Below are positions 54,132 to 64,000 of a DNA stretch of 64,000 nt, one piece after another; positions within the stretch are counted from its first letter, which is position 1, and each line of letters starts with the position of its first letter. Origin of the DNA: an uncultured Collinsella sp. Its GTDB lineage: Bacteria > Actinomycetota > Coriobacteriia > Coriobacteriales > Coriobacteriaceae. The position numbers and the translations under genes were made by a program. The notes under the pieces were generated by a model. The model did no database searches. It saw only the letters and a program-made list of their open reading frames with translations, and had not been told where the DNA came from. The stretch lies in contig CABSAN010000002.1 of NCBI GenBank assembly GCA_902475785.1, positions 21,571-85,570 of the forward strand. The letters run 5' to 3'.

Positions 54132-55403
54132 ATGGTTTGTCCGTATTGTGGTGCTGAGCTTGCTGATGGTGCACGGTTTTGCGTGGGATGCGGAGCTGCG
54201 CTTGCTGATGGGGCACAGGCTATGCCCGTAGCCGAACCTGCGGTTGCGCCGGCACCTGTGGGTTCGCCCACTCCCGGCAAGAAGCCTAAGAAAGGCGTCG
54301 TGATCGCCATCGTCTGCGCGGCGGTAATCGTTGTTGGCGGGGTCGGTGGGCTGGCGTATCACCTGTATCAGCAGCATGTTCAGGAGCAGGAGCAGTATGA
54401 GTCGGCGCATTCCAAGCATGCGCTCGTGGTGAGTGTAAAGGCTGAAGGCTGGGACACCGATAACGGCGCCTCGCGTGTGCCGGTGCGCGTAAAGGGCAAG
54501 ACGGTCGACGGAAAGAAGATCGACAAGGTCGAATATGTCGCTTCCGACGGCTCGGGCATCAAGCTTATCCAGGGCAAGTACACGCTCAAGGCGGCAGGCT
54601 CCCCCATCGCCGCCGATGGCACCATCTACCAGGTGCCTTGCACAAAGGCCAAGCTCACGCTCGACGACGCTTTTGCCAAGGGCGAGAAGATCGACTTGGC
54701 AGAACTCGCCGAGCAGGATTCGGTTTTGGACTTTACGCCTATCGATGCCGCTGACGTGACCGACGACGAGATCAACGACGCCGTGACACTCGCCATGGCA
54801 TACAAGGGCAAGGACGCGCCCAACGTCGACGCGCTGCAACACGCCGCAACGAACCGCCGCGACACCGCCGTCGCGGCCAAGAAAGCCGCCGAAGAGGAAG
54901 CGGCGCGCAAGGCCGAGGAACAGCGCAAAGCCGCCGCACGCCACATCGAGGCCCAAACCTTTAGCGTCGACCTGCCCGAGTACTGGGATGGTAGGGTGAC
55001 AGCAGAAGTCGACGGAGATGCGATAGGGCTGTACTCGACTGCCTTTCCAGATAAAGAGCTTGGATATCTTGCCATGAAAAATGAACCGTATGGAAACGCG
55101 GGAGATATCGAGTGCGGCCGTATTCGCGACATCAAGCTCGACGAAAACCACTATGTAAAACTAGTAATTTATCGTTGGGCCTTTGATGCGGGGCAAGACC
55201 ATTTATCAAAAGCTGAATATCGTCTTAACTTGTGTTCAGATGATGCCGCACGCGAGATAGTCGACCTCCAATCGTTGGGGACAATCTCCTACGACTCCAT
55301 TCTTGCTGATATGGTTGCGGCAAATGACGCTAATGTCGCAGCGGTATGCTGGCCAGACGACATCTTTGCCAACGCCCTCGCCCCGACCGTGAAGCTCCTC
55401 TAA
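54132..55403 (+). CDS. Zinc-ribbon membrane protein, paralogue of the 1818 gene
   Basis: 423 aa from the ATG at 54132 (TGGAGG upstream), which begins MVCPYCG. The zinc ribbon (Cys 3/6, 17/20), Pro/Ala linker and membrane segment (about 55-77) precede a long external part paralogous to the protein at 1818-3032. A Lys/Ala/Glu helix (AAKKAAEEEAARKAEEQRKAAARHI) links to the last 145 residues. That last part (from about 54990) uses more A/T-ending codons than the rest, a sign of recombination. Function is unknown. Confidence 0.85.
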   Translation: MVCPYCGAELADGARFCVGCGAALADGAQAMPVAEPAVAPAPVGSPTPGKKPKKGVVIAIVCAAVIVVGGVGGLAYHLYQQHVQEQEQYESAHSKHALVVSVKAEGWDTDNGASRVPVRVKGKTVDGKKIDKVEYVASDGSGIKLIQGKYTLKAAGSPIAADGTIYQVPCTKAKLTLDDAFAKGEKIDLAELAEQDSVLDFTPIDAADVTDDEINDAVTLAMAYKGKDAPNVDALQHAATNRRDTAVAAKKAAEEEAARKAEEQRKAAARHIEAQTFSVDLPEYWDGRVTAEVDGDAIGLYSTAFPDKELGYLAMKNEPYGNAGDIECGRIRDIKLDENHYVKLVIYRWAFDAGQDHLSKAEYRLNLCSDDAAREIVDLQSLGTISYDSILADMVAANDANVAAVCWPDDIFANALAPTVKLL

Positions 55404-55420
55404 CCGTTCCTCCCCCAAAC

Positions 55421-55467
55421 AAAAAGCCGGGGTGCCCCCACACGAAAGGCACCCCGGCTTATTTATT
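55421..55467. terminator. Bidirectional rho-independent terminator
   Basis: A 13-bp stem (AAGCCGGGGTGCC / GGCACCCCGGCTT) with A-run before and T-rich after, between convergent genes. Confidence 0.9.
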
Positions 55468-55513
55468 ATCCAATGCGGGAACGGCTCTCAGGTCAAGGCC
55501 AAAGCAAAACGCC

Positions 55514-56455
55514 TTAGGCCAAGAACTCCTTGGTGGTCGCCACGATGTTGGCGGCATCCAGACCGTACTTGTGCAGGAGCTCGGCACCCGGGCCGGACTC
55601 GCCGAACGTGTCGTTGACGCCAATCTTCTTGAGCGGCGTCGGGCACTGCTCGCACAGGACATCGGCGACGGCGCTGCCCAGGCCACCGATCACGGAGTGC
55701 TCCTCGACGGTCACGACGTGGCCGGTCTTGGTGGCGCTCTTGACGATCAGGTCGGCGTCGATGGGCTTGATGGTGTGCATGTTGATGACCTCAGCATCGA
55801 TGCCCTCGGCAGCGAGCTGCTCGGCGGCCTCGAGGGCCTCGCCGACCATCAGACCGCAGGCGATGATGGTGACGTCGGTACCCTCGCGCATGACGATACC
55901 CTTGCCCACCTCGAACTTGTAGGTCTCGGGGTCGTTGATAACCGGCGAGGCCAGACGGGCAAAGCGCATGTACACGGGGCCGTCGCACTCGTAGGCGGCG
56001 CGCGTCACGGCGCGGGCCTCGACGTCGTCGGCGGGAACGATAACGGTCATGCCGGGGATGACGCGCATCAGGGCGATATCCTCGCAGCACTGGTGCGTGG
56101 CGCCGTCCTCGCCCACCGAGATACCGGCGTGCGTGGCACCGATCTTAACGTTAAGGTGCGGGTAGCCAATGGAGTTGCGGACCTGCTCAAAGGCGCGGCC
56201 GGCGGCGAACATGGCAAAGGTGCTCGCAAAGGCAACGCGACCGGTGGTTGCGATACCGGCGGCAACACCCATCAGGTTGCTCTCGGCAATGCCCACATCG
56301 AAGAAACGATCGGGGCAGGCTGCCTTGAACTTGCCGGTCTGCGTGGCGGCGGCCAGGTCGGCGTCGAGGACCACAAAGTCATCGTGCTCGTTGGCGAGCT
56401 CGACGAGGGCCTCGCCGTAGCTTACGCGCGTGGCGATTTTCTTGACGTCTGCCAT
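55514..56455 (-). CDS. Transketolase, C-terminal subunit
   Basis: 313 aa from the ATG at 56455 (GGAGAGGAG). It holds the pyrimidine-binding half of transketolase: GIAESNLMGVAAGIA, FAMFAAGRAFEQVRNSI, GATHAGISVGEDGATHQ, followed by the C-terminal domain with TVEEHSVIGGLG. It works only with the N-terminal subunit encoded 1 bp upstream. It moves two-carbon units between sugar phosphates. Confidence 0.95.
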   Translation of the reverse strand: MADVKKIATRVSYGEALVELANEHDDFVVLDADLAAATQTGKFKAACPDRFFDVGIAESNLMGVAAGIATTGRVAFASTFAMFAAGRAFEQVRNSIGYPHLNVKIGATHAGISVGEDGATHQCCEDIALMRVIPGMTVIVPADDVEARAVTRAAYECDGPVYMRFARLASPVINDPETYKFEVGKGIVMREGTDVTIIACGLMVGEALEAAEQLAAEGIDAEVINMHTIKPIDADLIVKSATKTGHVVTVEEHSVIGGLGSAVADVLCEQCPTPLKKIGVNDTFGESGPGAELLHKYGLDAANIVATTKEFLA

Positions 56456-56456
56456 C

Positions 56457-57287
56457 CTAGAGCTCCTCTCCGGCGGCCGTGAGCTCTGCCATGGCCTGCT
56501 CAAACTGTTCATCGTTGGGGGCCTTGCCGTGCCAACCCACCTGGTTCTCCATAAAGGAGACGCCCTTGCCCTTCATGGTCTCGGCGATAATGGCGGTCGG
56601 CTGACCCTTGGTGGCGCGAGCCTCGGCAAAGGCGGCGCGGATCTGATCGAAGTCGTTGCCGTCGGCGAGCTCCACCACGTGGAACTTAAAGGCGCGGAAC
56701 TTGTCGGCGAGCGGCATGGGGTCGTTGACCTCCTCGACGGGGCCGTCGATCTGCAGGCCGTTGTGGTCGACGATCACGCAGAGGTTATCGAGCTGCTGGT
56801 TGCCGGCAAACATGGCGGCCTCCCAGACCTGGCCCTCCTCGCTCTCGCCGTCGCCCAGCAGGGCGTAGGTGCGGTAAGTATCGCCCCAGTGCTTGGCGGC
56901 AACGGCCATGCCCACGGCGGCGGAGATGCCCTGACCCAGCGAGCCGGTGGACATGTCGACGCCCGGGGTGTCGTTCATGTTGGGGTGACCCTGCAGGTGG
57001 CTACCGATATGGCGCAGCGTCTCGAGATCCTCCTTGGGGAAGAATCCGCGCTCGGCGAGCACGGCGTACAGACCAGGCGCGCAGTGGCCCTTGGAAAGCA
57101 CGAAGCGATCGCGGTCGGCCTTGCGGGGGTCGGCCGGGTCGACGTTCATTTCCTCAAAGTACAGAAAGGTCATGATGTCGGCAGCGCCGAGCGAACCGCC
57201 CGGATGGCCGGACTTGGCAGCGTGCACACCGGTGACGATGCCCTTCCTTACCTCGTTGGCAACCTTTTTGAGCTCTTCGTCGCTCAT
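56457..57287 (-). CDS. Transketolase, N-terminal subunit
   Basis: 276 aa. It holds the thiamine-diphosphate-binding half: SGHPGGSLGAADI, LSKGHCAPGLYAVLAERG, GSLGQGISAAVGMA and GDGESEEGQVWEAA with the Mg-binding site. Split transketolases are common in anaerobic Actinobacteria and Firmicutes. The start has AAAGGAAGG. The next gene follows by 1 bp. Confidence 0.95.
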   Translation of the reverse strand: MSDEELKKVANEVRKGIVTGVHAAKSGHPGGSLGAADIMTFLYFEEMNVDPADPRKADRDRFVLSKGHCAPGLYAVLAERGFFPKEDLETLRHIGSHLQGHPNMNDTPGVDMSTGSLGQGISAAVGMAVAAKHWGDTYRTYALLGDGESEEGQVWEAAMFAGNQQLDNLCVIVDHNGLQIDGPVEEVNDPMPLADKFRAFKFHVVELADGNDFDQIRAAFAEARATKGQPTAIIAETMKGKGVSFMENQVGWHGKAPNDEQFEQAMAELTAAGEEL

Positions 57288-57494
57288 TGTGCCTTCCTTT
57301 CATCCTCTTTAGACAAGATGCGCACGGCACAGAAGGTCGTCCCAACCCAGCCGCGATGCACGTACGTCATTCATTATGCTGGAAACTGGAAGCTTTACCA
57401 GAGTATTTATCATTATTTGAACAATTGAGCAGGCAGAACCGCTGATGAAACGGTTTATCAATGTGAACGTCTTTTGGATGGAACGCAGTCGGCC

Positions 57495-58385
57495 CTACGC
57501 GTTAATGTCCTTGAAGCCCTCACCGAAAGTTTCCGTAACGTCGGCCACGGTCACGATGGCGCGCGGGTCGCGCTCGCGCACGATCGTCTTGAGCGTATTG
57601 AGCTCGCGACGGCTCACAATGACCATGATCACCGGCTTCTCGGCGCCCGAGTACATACCGGTCGCCTTAAACTTGGTGCAGCCGCGGCCCAGGCCATACA
57701 TGATATCGGCCGCGATATCGGGAAACTTGTCCGAGATGATGAGTACCATACGGCGCCTGTTGCCGCCGTCGACCACAGCATCGATCACGTAGCCGCTAAT
57801 GACCATCGAAAGGCCCGCATACAGCGCGTTTTCGACCGAGAAGACCGGGGCCGATAGAGCGCACACGGCAACATCGATCGCCATGACGGTCGAGCCAACC
57901 GGCAGTGATGTGTTGCGCGAGATGATCTGGCCGATGGTGTCGGAGCCGCCCGTGTTGGCACCGGCGCGCAGCACCATGCCATAGCCGATGCCCGTGATAA
58001 TGCCGCCCCACATGGCGGGCAGCATCAGGTCGGCATGTGCCAGCGGCGCCACAAACGGAGCAAACAGGTCGGTGAAGAAGCCCAGCAGCACAAAGCCCGT
58101 CGCCGTCTGGACCACGTAGAACATGCCACCCTCGCGCATAACGACCAGCAGCAGCAAGGCATTCATCACGATGGTTTGAATACCGACGGGAAGCGATATG
58201 CCATGCGAGGCGCCAACCGCCTGGATAATCGTGGCGAGGCCCGTAACGCCGCCGGCAGCAAGACCGTTGGGGATCAAAAACAGGTCCGTCGCGATGGCTG
58301 CCAGGGCGCAGCCCAGCATAATCTTGGGCAGATCGTGAAAGAAGTTCAGCGAAAGAATGCGCTTGATGTCCAGACGATATGCCAT
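57495..58385 (-). CDS. YitT-family membrane protein (DUF2179)
   Basis: 296 aa from the ATG at 58385 (GAGGGAGG). It has about five to six membrane segments with GLAAGGVTGLATI and GANTGGSDTIGQI, the YitT_membrane patterns, and a C-terminal DUF2179 domain (TGMYSGAEKPVIMVIVSRREL). Transport or regulation is assumed; the substrate is unknown. It stands alone on the minus strand. Confidence 0.9.
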   Translation of the reverse strand: MAYRLDIKRILSLNFFHDLPKIMLGCALAAIATDLFLIPNGLAAGGVTGLATIIQAVGASHGISLPVGIQTIVMNALLLLVVMREGGMFYVVQTATGFVLLGFFTDLFAPFVAPLAHADLMLPAMWGGIITGIGYGMVLRAGANTGGSDTIGQIISRNTSLPVGSTVMAIDVAVCALSAPVFSVENALYAGLSMVISGYVIDAVVDGGNRRRMVLIISDKFPDIAADIMYGLGRGCTKFKATGMYSGAEKPVIMVIVSRRELNTLKTIVRERDPRAIVTVADVTETFGEGFKDINA

Positions 58386-58397
58386 GCTGCCTCCCTC

Positions 58398-58424
58398 AAA
58401 AAAGCGCACCCAAACGAGTGCGCC
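58398..58424 (-). terminator. Rho-independent terminator after prfB
   Basis: Minus-strand GGCGCAC-tcgtttg-GGTGCGC stem followed by TTTTTTG. It reaches to within 12 bp of the YitT start. Confidence 0.75.
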
Positions 58425-58515
58425 TTGAACTTCTTACTGTATTCGATTCTACCGATTCACCGAGCAAATACCACCCCTGCGAAGTGTTTGCATCGACCCG
58501 GAGCCAACCATGTGC

Positions 58516-59663
58516 CTAGGCGTCCGAGCCTTCCGCATCGGCGTTGCCGGTAGCCCAACGGTGATAGCCAATTACAAACGGATCCAGATCGCCATCGTCA
58601 AGAACGGCCTCAACGTTGCTGGTCTCCACGCCCGTACGCAGGTCCTTGACCATCTGATACGGGTAGAGCACATAGCTGCGAATCTGGTTGCCAAAACCGA
58701 TCGTGGTCTTGGGTCCACGAATCTCGTCGAGCGCCTCGGCGCGCTTCTCGAGCTCGATCTCGTACAGACGGGCCTTGAGAATCTGCATGCACGCGGCCTT
58801 GTTCTGAATCTGGCTGCGCTCGTTTTGGCAAGTGACAACGATGCCGCTGGGAAAATGCGTAACGCGTACGGCGGAGTCGGTGGTGTTGACGCCCTGGCCG
58901 CCCGGGCCGCTCGCGTGATACACGTCCACGCGGATATCGTCGGGACTGATCTCGATGTCGATATCGTCAGGCAGCACGGGGATGACCTCGACGCCGGCAA
59001 ACGTGGTCTGGCGGCGCTTCTTGTCGTCGGTGGGGCTAATGCGCACCAGACGGTGGACGCCGGCCTCGGCGCGCAGCATGCCAAACGCGTCCTTTCCCTC
59101 GACGGTAAAGGTCGCACGGTCGATGCCGATGACCTCAGCCGCGGGGCAGTCGTTAATGGTGACCTTCCAGCCGCGATGCTGGCAGTACTTCATGTACATC
59201 TTAAAGAGCATGAAGGTCCAGTCCTGCGCCTCCAGGCCGCCCTGTCCGGGCTTGATGGTCACAATCGCGTCGCCGTGATCGAACTCACCGGTAAACCAGC
59301 TCGAAAGCTCGAGCTCGTCGATAGCGCGGGCCAGGCGTTCTGCCGTAGCGGCAGCCTCCTCGCGCAATGCGGCGGCATCGGGGTCGTCGCCCATCTCCTC
59401 GGCAAGCTCCAGCGCCGCACGGGCGTCAGATAGCTCGCCGCGCGCGGTATCCACGGCAGCGATATCTTCCTTGGCGCGAGCGATCTCCTCCATGGTGGCG
59501 CGAGCGGCGTCGGCGTCATCCCAAAAGCCAGGGGCCACGCTTTTGGCCTCGAGCTCGGTCACACGCGTGCGCTTCTCGTCCAAATGAAGATACGACTCGA
59601 CCTCGCCGAGCCGGTCCGCAAACGCGTCCAGCTCGGCGGGCGTTACCTCTAAAGCCTCGGCCA

Positions 59664-59664
<1 letters not shown>
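58516..59664 (-). CDS. prfB: Peptide chain release factor 2
   Basis: 382 aa from the ATG at 59664. The GGQ motif is in SGPGGQGVNTTDSAVR and the N-terminal coiled coil is complete. No UGA-containing frameshift site is present near codon 25; the frame is continuous. The codon-recognition tripeptide region reads RISPTDDKK: Thr occupies the place of Phe in the usual SPF of RF2. The rest is clearly RF2, not RF1. The start overlaps the secA stop (TAATG), so translation is coupled. Confidence 0.95.
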
Positions 59665-62471
<2,807 letters not shown>

Positions 62472-62667
62472 GTGGTTTTCCTTTTTGGCCATCGCCCATG
62501 CCATGCAGCCTTGGGCGAGTTAAACACAGATAATTGTACTTTAGCCAAACAGGGCGCACCCTATGCGGTCGACCTCGACCGCCACGTAATAACTACGACC
62601 AACCTGCCAAAAAGGGACTGGTTAATTTTGGTAGCTTTTATCTGGGAAAACGCCGCCTCTCTGCCAT

Positions 62668-62734
62668 TTGGTGCAAACCAACCTGTCCCCTTCGCACCAA
62701 TCTGGTGCAATGGGGACAGGTTGGTTTGCACCAC
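62668..62734. repeat. TTGGTGCA palindrome family, copy B
   Basis: 67 bp with perfect 22-bp arms (TGGTGCAAACCAACCTGTCCCC and its complement) and a centre CGCACCA..TGGTGCA. It is related to 29797-29863. Confidence 0.8.
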
Positions 62735-62740
62735 CAAAAG

Positions 62741-62778
62741 AAAAGGGCCGCGCACCCAAATGGATACGCGGCCCTTTA
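62741..62778 (-). terminator. Rho-independent terminator after rpmE
   Basis: Minus-strand AAAGGGCCGCG / CGCGGCCCTTTT stem, then CTTTTGG. Confidence 0.85.
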
Positions 62779-62811
62779 GCCATGAATGCGAGTGTTTGCT
62801 CGGCGAGCTAT

Positions 62812-63237
62812 TTACTCAGCAGCCTCGGTGGTCTCGACCTCGGCAGCGGCCTCCTCGACGGGAGCCTCTGCGGGAGCCTCGGCGGCCTGCTTGGCAGCCT
62901 CCTCGGCAAACTTAGCGGCACGCTTGGCCTTCTCGGCAGCCTTAGCCTCAGCGGCGGCCTTGCGAGCGGCCTCGGCCTCAGCAGCCTTGGCAGCCTTGGC
63001 AGCCTTGGCCTCCTCGGCCTTCTTGAGCTGGGCGGCAGCGGCGCCACCGAACTTGTCGGCGAAGCGCTGGACGCGTCCACCGGTGTCGACGAACTTCTGC
63101 TGGCCGGTGTAGAACGGGTGGCACTCGTTGCAAAGCTCAACCTTCATCTCGGACACGGTAGCGTGCGTCTTGAAGGTGTTGCCGCAGGAGCACGTCACCG
63201 TGCACTCGACATACTGGGGATGGATACCCTGCTTCAT
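62812..63237 (-). CDS. rpmE: Ribosomal protein L31 with long Ala/Lys/Glu tail
   Basis: 141 aa. The first 67 residues are a standard zinc-type L31: CTVTCSCGNTF and LCNECHPFYTGQQKFVDTGGRVQRF. The remaining 74 residues are Ala/Lys/Glu-rich (KAAKAAKAAEAEAARKAA and on), predicted to be a charged helix, ending in a Pro/Ala/Glu segment. Known L31 is about 65-85 residues, so the tail doubles the protein. The start has AAGGAG. Confidence 0.95.
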   Translation of the reverse strand: MKQGIHPQYVECTVTCSCGNTFKTHATVSEMKVELCNECHPFYTGQQKFVDTGGRVQRFADKFGGAAAAQLKKAEEAKAAKAAKAAEAEAARKAAAEAKAAEKAKRAAKFAEEAAKQAAEAPAEAPVEEAAAEVETTEAAE

Positions 63238-63556
63238 GGTAGGACTCCTTATTGGTCAGGCGCTGGTTACCGATCAGCGCATAAGGCGTCTTGGTTTCCG
63301 ACCAAGACAACAAACTCGGCTATGGTACCACGGCGCCGCGTGTCCCACAAAAGGTTCACGGTCTTTTCGGAACGACACGAATCTGACCCATCGAAACACA
63401 TCTCCACCGTTCCTTCAACTGGGAAAATGCCGTCCCCGGGGCCTGAGAAGGGCCCCGGGGACGTTCGACTGACTGCGGGAACGGCCTTTCCGCTCAATGT
63501 GTTCGGCTGAGATCGGAAATCAACCAAACTGAACTAGGTTCAGTTGACATGGTTAA
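63238..63556. other. Intergenic region with strong GC hairpin
   Basis: About 320 bp containing CGTCCCCGGGGCC / GGCCCCGGGGACG at 63431-63463 (a near-perfect 13-bp stem with a 7-nt loop). No T run of good quality follows on either strand, and no gene is recognised. It may be a terminator for read-through from the secreted-protein gene or a small-RNA fragment. Confidence 0.5.
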
Positions 63557-63588
63557 AAACGAGGGGCGACGCTTTTGCGTCACCCCTC
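63557..63588 (-). terminator. Rho-independent terminator
   Basis: Minus-strand GAGGGGTGACGC-AAAA-GCGTCGCCCCTC stem followed by GTTTTTAA, just downstream of the disrupted gene. Confidence 0.88.
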
Positions 63589-63604
63589 GTCCCGGCCGGT
63601 TGCT

Positions 63605-63949
63605 TTAGTTGTACACACGGTAGTTACACTTGAACTGGGTTATGTGTCCATAGTTGGAGCGGTACCAACCCGACGTATAGCTGATTGCCTCTGCGCCTAG
63701 ATAGTCGTAGCCCTTGTTGTAGCGAAGCTGACGGTAGGTCGTGTCGTACTCTGCTACGTAAAACGCGTCTCCAGAGAAGGCTTTGTACCGGTCCTTAACC
63801 GTCGAAGCCATGTACGCGGGCTCGACATCGCCTTTCTCCCCGTTGAGCGCATAGACGGGTGCCGCGATTCCGCATAAAGCCGTTGCCACGAGGATGGCTT
63901 AGACAGCCATGCGCGACGCATTGGACTTCAGCTGTTCAAATAGTTTCAT
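63605..63949 (-). pseudogene. Small secreted protein, stop codon in signal peptide
   Basis: The frame starts at an ATG (63949) with a good GGGAGG site and reads MKLFEQLKSNASRMAV, then TAA at 63899-63901, then AILVATALCGIAAPVYA and a 77-residue secreted-type remainder (LNGEKGDVEPAYM...). The two parts join to a normal signal peptide if the stop is a sense codon (for example TTA). An internal GTG at 63889 could restart translation but would lack the basic N-terminus. The C-terminal part is rich in Tyr and has no recognised family. A sequencing error or read-through cannot be excluded. Confidence 0.7.
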
Positions 63950-63950
63950 G

Positions 63951-64000
63951 TCATTCACCTCCCTCGTATGTATCGAGGTATTCCTGCTTGAGCGTCTGCG
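63951..64000 (-). CDS. C-terminal end of an upstream gene (partial)
   Basis: On the minus strand the frame ends QTLKQEYLDTYEGGE-stop at 63951-63953, 1 bp before the next ATG, and contains that gene's ribosome binding site. This suggests a co-transcribed upstream gene, but only 15 codons are visible. Confidence 0.4.
   Translation of the reverse strand, partial: QTLKQEYLDTYEGGE

Overview
The window is GC-rich, densely coded bacterial chromosome. FHA/zinc-ribbon/kinase proteins, separate transketolase halves, an Nramp transporter, SecA followed by RF2 and several interspersed palindrome families suggest an Actinobacterial gut anaerobe of the class Coriobacteriia, most like Collinsella. That assignment is inference from gene content and style, not a database match.

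Positions 1-26155 form a signalling island. On the minus strand an apparent operon (17036 down to 6894) encodes two FHA proteins, a PP2C phosphatase, a transmembrane Ser/Thr kinase, a membrane protein with nine 14-residue Thr/acidic repeats, and a 1344-residue surface protein with Ig-like repeats. Around it lie membrane proteins whose N-termini are double-CxxC zinc ribbons (1818, 3207, 5220, 18431), a zinc-ribbon/FHA protein (4290), a coiled-coil zinc-ribbon protein (19468) and a kinase-like protein (17157). On the plus strand are two larger kinases with C-terminal WG repeats or a DUF6273-like domain (20227, 24056) and a third FHA protein (22997). A 12-bp palindrome, TGTTGCGCAACA or a near variant, lies 50-100 bp upstream of five of these genes and of a distant zinc-ribbon paralogue at 54132, which suggests a shared regulon.

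Positions 26156-46500 hold copper homeostasis (copA, copZ, csoR, with a CsoR-like operator), a zinc-ribbon membrane protein, an amidohydrolase, a PD-(D/E)XK-like protein, gltD/gltB, gpmA, an Nramp transporter, rubredoxin plus flavin reductase, a TPR protein with smpB, and tRNA-Glu and tRNA-Gln behind a good promoter. Five arrays of a 17-bp element repeated every 40 bp in alternating orientation (17 hairpins of about 57 bp) are scattered between 26196 and 43762. A second family of exactly 67-bp palindromes occurs four times, twice inside the cop operon.

Positions 46766-64000 hold an ArsC/Spx-like protein, a VanZ-like protein, an orphan serine recombinase, RNase R, ftsE-ftsX (FtsE has a long N-terminal extension), the zinc-ribbon paralogue, a split transketolase, a YitT-family protein, secA-prfB, rpmE (L31 with a long Ala/Lys/Glu tail) and a small secreted-protein gene broken by a stop codon in its signal peptide.

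The strongest candidates for something undescribed are (a) the FHA/kinase/phosphatase/zinc-ribbon island with its Thr-x-x-Leu repeat protein and shared palindrome, and (b) the alternating 17/23-bp arrays.
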